7,822 nucleotides of DNA from contig JAMCZP010000333.1 of the NCBI GenBank assembly GCA_023485185.1, positions 1 through 7,822 of the forward strand, read 5' to 3'. Shown here in pieces: positions 5,709 through 7,822 of the stretch. This DNA comes from Gammaproteobacteria bacterium. Lineage in GTDB: Bacteria; Pseudomonadota; Gammaproteobacteria; Pseudomonadales; Halomonadaceae. Every line of letters begins with the position of its first letter. Within the stretch, counting starts at the first letter, position 1. Position numbers and translations under genes: made by a program. Below the pieces are notes generated by a model. That model was not told the origin of the DNA, did not search any database, and saw only the letters and a list, made by a program, of their open reading frames with translations.

Positions 5709-7010
5709 TTGAGCAAGTCCGCCGTTAAAAAGATTCAAGCCATTCGTGGTATGAACGACCTATTACCCAGTGACAGCCCGCGCTGGCAGTTCTTTGAAAC
5801 CAAAGTACGTCACCTTATGTTGCGTTATGGCTTCAACGAAATTCGTACGCCTATCGTTGAGCAAACCGCACTGTTTGCGCGCTCTATCGGTGAAGTCACT
5901 GATATCGTCGAAAAAGAGATGTACACCTTCGATGATCGCAACAGCGAAAGTTTAACCCTGCGCCCAGAAGGCACCGCCAGCTGTGTGCGTGCAGCCATGG
6001 AGCACGGGCTGCTGTATAACCAAACCCAGCGGTTGTGGTATCAGGGCCCGATGTTTCGCTACGAGCGTCCACAAAAAGGCCGCTACCGCCAGTTCCATCA
6101 AATTGGCGTTGAGACGTTTGGTTTTGATGGCCCGGATATCGACGCCGAAGTGATTTTGCTGTCGGCCCGCTTATGGCAAGAGCTAGGGCTGATGGAGCAT
6201 GTCACCCTGGAGCTTAACTCCTTGGGTTCATCTGAGGCGCGTGCCGCTTATCGAGACACGCTGGTGGCCTATTTTGAGCAGCACCGAGATGTGCTGGATG
6301 AAGACTCGAAGCGCCGTTTGACCAGCAATCCGCTGCGCATTCTGGATTCTAAAAACCCGGCCATGGCCGAGATGCTCGACGCCGCGCCGCAGTTAATGGA
6401 TCACTTAGATACGGAATCACGCGAACACTTTGAGCAGCTCACCAAGATGCTTGAAGCGGCGGGCATTCCCTACGTGATTAACCCACGCTTGGTGCGCGGG
6501 CTCGATTACTACTGCCGCACAGTGTTCGAGTGGACCACCACTGCACTCGGCAGCCAGGGAACCGTTTGTGCGGGCGGACGCTACGACGGTCTTGTGGAAC
6601 AGCTGGGCGGCAAACCTACGCCAGCGGTTGGTTTTGCCATGGGTATCGAACGGCTGATTCTGCTGCTTGACACGTTGAATTTAATCCCTGACGACGCCCT
6701 TGGCGGCTGTGATGTCTATCTGCTGGCCATGGATGATAACGCTACTATTGCGGCGATCACGCTAGCTGAGCAGCTGCGTAGCGAATTGCCGACCCTGCGC
6801 CTGCAGCTTCATTGCGGTGGAGGCAGCTTCAAAAGCCGGATCAAAAAAGCCGACAAAAGCGGCGCATTGATGGCTATTCTGCTCGGTGAAGATGAAATGT
6901 CTGAGCAGGCAGCTACGCTCAAGTTTCTACGCGACGATCGCGAGCAGCAGCGTGTGCCCTTTGCAATCCTGGGCCAAACGCTAGGCGAGCTACTGGCTGC
7001 TGACACTTAA
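5709..7010 (+). CDS. hisS: Histidyl-tRNA synthetase
   Basis: A class II aminoacyl-tRNA synthetase that charges tRNA-His in the cytosol. The 433 residues (E. coli 424) show the whole family layout. The N-terminal [12 protein letters not shown] comes first, then motif 1 around [10 protein letters not shown], and motif 2 with [19 protein letters not shown] (R117 and E119). The histidine-specific motif RLVRGLDYY follows at residues 260-268, then motif 3 [11 protein letters not shown] with R315, and a C-terminal anticodon-binding domain (about 335-433) starting near DVYLLAMDD. The start is TTG at 5709, chosen because AAGGAG sits 6 nt upstream and the protein then begins just before the conserved IQAIRG block. 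The 60-nt gap from ispG has two small hairpins but no terminator. The C-terminus is a few residues longer than in E. coli. No sign of truncation. Confidence 0.98.
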   Translation: MSKSAVKKIQAIRGMNDLLPSDSPRWQFFETKVRHLMLRYGFNEIRTPIVEQTALFARSIGEVTDIVEKEMYTFDDRNSESLTLRPEGTASCVRAAMEHGLLYNQTQRLWYQGPMFRYERPQKGRYRQFHQIGVETFGFDGPDIDAEVILLSARLWQELGLMEHVTLELNSLGSSEARAAYRDTLVAYFEQHRDVLDEDSKRRLTSNPLRILDSKNPAMAEMLDAAPQLMDHLDTESREHFEQLTKMLEAAGIPYVINPRLVRGLDYYCRTVFEWTTTALGSQGTVCAGGRYDGLVEQLGGKPTPAVGFAMGIERLILLLDTLNLIPDDALGGCDVYLLAMDDNATIAAITLAEQLRSELPTLRLQLHCGGGSFKSRIKKADKSGALMAILLGEDEMSEQAATLKFLRDDREQQRVPFAILGQTLGELLAADT

Positions 7011-7013
7011 TGC

Positions 7014-7036
7014 CCAGCAGGCAACAGGCCTGCTGG
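7014..7036 (+). repeat. Perfect 9-bp hairpin after hisS
   Basis: CCAGCAGGC (7014-7022) and GCCTGCTGG (7028-7036) form a perfect 9-bp stem with an AACAG loop, starting 3 nt after the hisS stop. No T-run follows (TGTATACC), so it is not a standard intrinsic terminator. It could protect the hisS 3' end or partially separate hisS from yfgM expression. Confidence 0.55.
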
Positions 7037-7050
7037 TGTATACCGACTCG

Positions 7051-7101
7051 ACATAGATCCATTTGAAACATAGATCCATTTGAAACATAGACCCATTTGA
7101 A
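7051..7101 (+). repeat. Three-copy 17-bp tandem repeat upstream of yfgM
   Basis: ACATAGATCCATTTGAA occurs at 7051-7067 and identically at 7068-7084, then once more at 7085-7101 with one change (T to C at 7092). The array ends 1 nt before the yfgM ribosome binding site. It is AT-rich compared with the coding DNA around it. The 17-bp period is not a multiple of three, as expected for a non-coding array. Junctions contain TTGAAA (7064-7069, 7081-7086), which resembles a -35 box, but no good -10 follows. Confidence 0.95.
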
Positions 7102-7102
7102 T

Positions 7103-7107
7103 AGGAG
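7103..7107 (+). promoter_or_regulatory. Ribosome binding site deciding the GTG start of yfgM
   Basis: AGGAG ends 7 nt before the GTG at 7115. It excludes the in-frame TTG at 7097, which lies inside the last tandem repeat and upstream of this site. Confidence 0.75.
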
Positions 7108-7114
7108 ACCGCCC

Positions 7115-7774
7115 GTGGCGGAGCTGAGAAGCGACGAAGAGCAGCTAGACGCAGTCAAGCGCTGGTGGAAAGAAAATGGAATTTCATTGGTGGCAGGCGC
7201 AGTCATTGCTGCTGCGGGTGTGTTCGGCTGGCATGCCTGGCAGAACTACCAGCAAGGCCAATCAGAAGCCGCGTCTATGCGCTACCAACAGCTGGTCAAT
7301 ATGACCACGGGCAGCGACCTTGCCGAGGATGAGCTAGTCAGCGCACGCAACATGGTCAGCGAACTTAACGATGAACATGGTAATACGCTGTATGCCGAGC
7401 TCGCCCTGCTGCTTGATGCGCGTCTCGCCGTTCAGCAAGGTGATTTAGAGGGTGCAAAAGCATCGCTTGAAAGTGCTGCTGACAACTCTTCACGTCGTTA
7501 CGTACAGAGCCTTGCCTGGCTCAGGTTAGCGCGAATTGAGCTTGCTGAAGGCAATGCCGACCAAGCACTCGCGCTGTTAGATGAACCGATTACAGATGCA
7601 CTAGCCGCCCAGCGTGAAGATGTGCGTGGCGATGCTTTCGCCGCCCAAGGCGACACCGAGGCGGCCCGCGATGCATGGCAAAATGCCCTGCAACTAGCAC
7701 AAACCCATAATCAGCCGCTTTACGGCGTGCAGTTCAAGCTTGACGATCTCGGCGCTGAGGAGGCGACACAATGA
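7115..7774 (+). CDS. yfgM: YfgM-family TPR-like inner-membrane/periplasmic protein
   Basis: A 219-residue member of the YfgM family (tetratricopeptide-like, DUF2133-type). In E. coli, YfgM is anchored in the inner membrane, associates with the SecYEG translocon and PpiD, and takes part in periplasmic chaperoning. The N-terminus fits: a short cytoplasmic segment EEQLDAVKRWWKENG (compare E. coli DQVEAVKRFFAENG), one transmembrane helix (about residues 23-42, ending GWHAW), then a long helical periplasmic part with TPR-like helices rich in Ala, Leu and Glu (for example LAWLRLARIELAEGNADQALALLDEP). The GTG at 7115 is chosen for its AGGAG at 7-nt spacing and because it starts just before the conserved segment. 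The stop overlaps the bamB start (ATGA, 7771-7774), the usual arrangement, which indicates translational coupling. The partner role is known for the family only and not shown here. Confidence 0.92.
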   Translation: MAELRSDEEQLDAVKRWWKENGISLVAGAVIAAAGVFGWHAWQNYQQGQSEAASMRYQQLVNMTTGSDLAEDELVSARNMVSELNDEHGNTLYAELALLLDARLAVQQGDLEGAKASLESAADNSSRRYVQSLAWLRLARIELAEGNADQALALLDEPITDALAAQREDVRGDAFAAQGDTEAARDAWQNALQLAQTHNQPLYGVQFKLDDLGAEEATQ

Positions 7775-7822
7775 CGGCTATTTCAAAACAGCTAATGCGG
7801 GCAAGTTTAGGCGCGCTGGCGC
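7771..7822 (+). CDS. bamB: Outer membrane assembly lipoprotein BamB, N-terminal start only (runs off window)
   Basis: Only the first 17 codons are present, reading MTAISKQLMRASLGALA, which looks like the start of a signal peptide (basic residues, then a hydrophobic Leu/Ala stretch). The ATG overlaps the yfgM stop as ATGA and has a strong GAGGAGG (7757-7763) 7 nt upstream, so a real gene begins here. The assignment to BamB, the beta-propeller lipoprotein of the outer-membrane beta-barrel assembly machinery, rests on position: bamB follows yfgM directly in E. coli, Pseudomonas and many relatives. The lipobox and propeller repeats lie outside the window, so identity is inferred, not seen. Confidence 0.75.
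   Translation, partial: MTAISKQLMRASLGALA

Noticed and set aside
7051..7101. CRISPR-like array
   Set aside because: Copies are directly adjacent with no spacers and only 17 bp long; it is a plain tandem repeat.
6919..7206. Reverse-strand frame crossing the hisS end, the tandem repeat and the yfgM start
   Set aside because: It spans two gene ends on the other strand, and its middle is just the translated 17-bp repeat; no family resemblance.

Overview
The window is a moderately GC-rich, densely packed chromosomal segment from a gammaproteobacterium. All genes lie on the + strand. The order cysteine desulfurase, iscA, ndk, rlmN, pilW/pilF, rodZ, ispG, hisS, yfgM, bamB is the classic conserved isc-to-bam neighbourhood of this class (in E. 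coli and Pseudomonas it continues to der). The proteins resemble their E. coli counterparts closely. The strongly acidic RodZ linker and the shortened isc block suggest a salt-adapted member of the Halomonas/Halomonadaceae group; that placement is inference, not something a single base proves.

Layout. Positions 1-719 hold the tail of an Fe-S cluster assembly operon: the C-terminal part of an IscS-type cysteine desulfurase, then iscA. Positions 720-913 form a non-coding leader with a perfect TATAAT, a 10-bp palindrome, a small hairpin and a strong intrinsic-terminator-like hairpin just before ndk. Next are ndk (914-1339), a GC-rich stem-loop, and rlmN (1431-2615). After a 116-nt gap come pilW (2732-3466), rodZ (3514-4524), ispG (about 4533-5648), hisS from a TTG start (5709-7010), a spacer with a hairpin and a three-copy 17-bp tandem repeat, yfgM from a GTG start (7115-7774), and the first codons of bamB (7771 to the window end).

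Roles. The genes are housekeeping: sulfur mobilisation and Fe-S carriage (IscS, IscA), which supports the two Fe-S enzymes further down (RlmN, a radical-SAM rRNA/tRNA methyltransferase, and IspG, a 4Fe-4S isoprenoid enzyme); nucleotide balance (Ndk); decoding (HisRS); and envelope biogenesis (PilW, RodZ, YfgM, BamB). Close spacing and ATGA/GTGA-type junctions (rodZ-ispG, yfgM-bamB) suggest co-transcription from pilW or rodZ onward.

No undescribed multi-gene system is visible. The observations most worth a second look are the reduced isc block (iscS directly followed by iscA then ndk, with no iscU, hscB, hscA or fdx) together with an IscS lacking the usual C-terminal tail; the promoter-hairpin-terminator arrangement before ndk; and the tandem repeat directly before the yfgM ribosome binding site.
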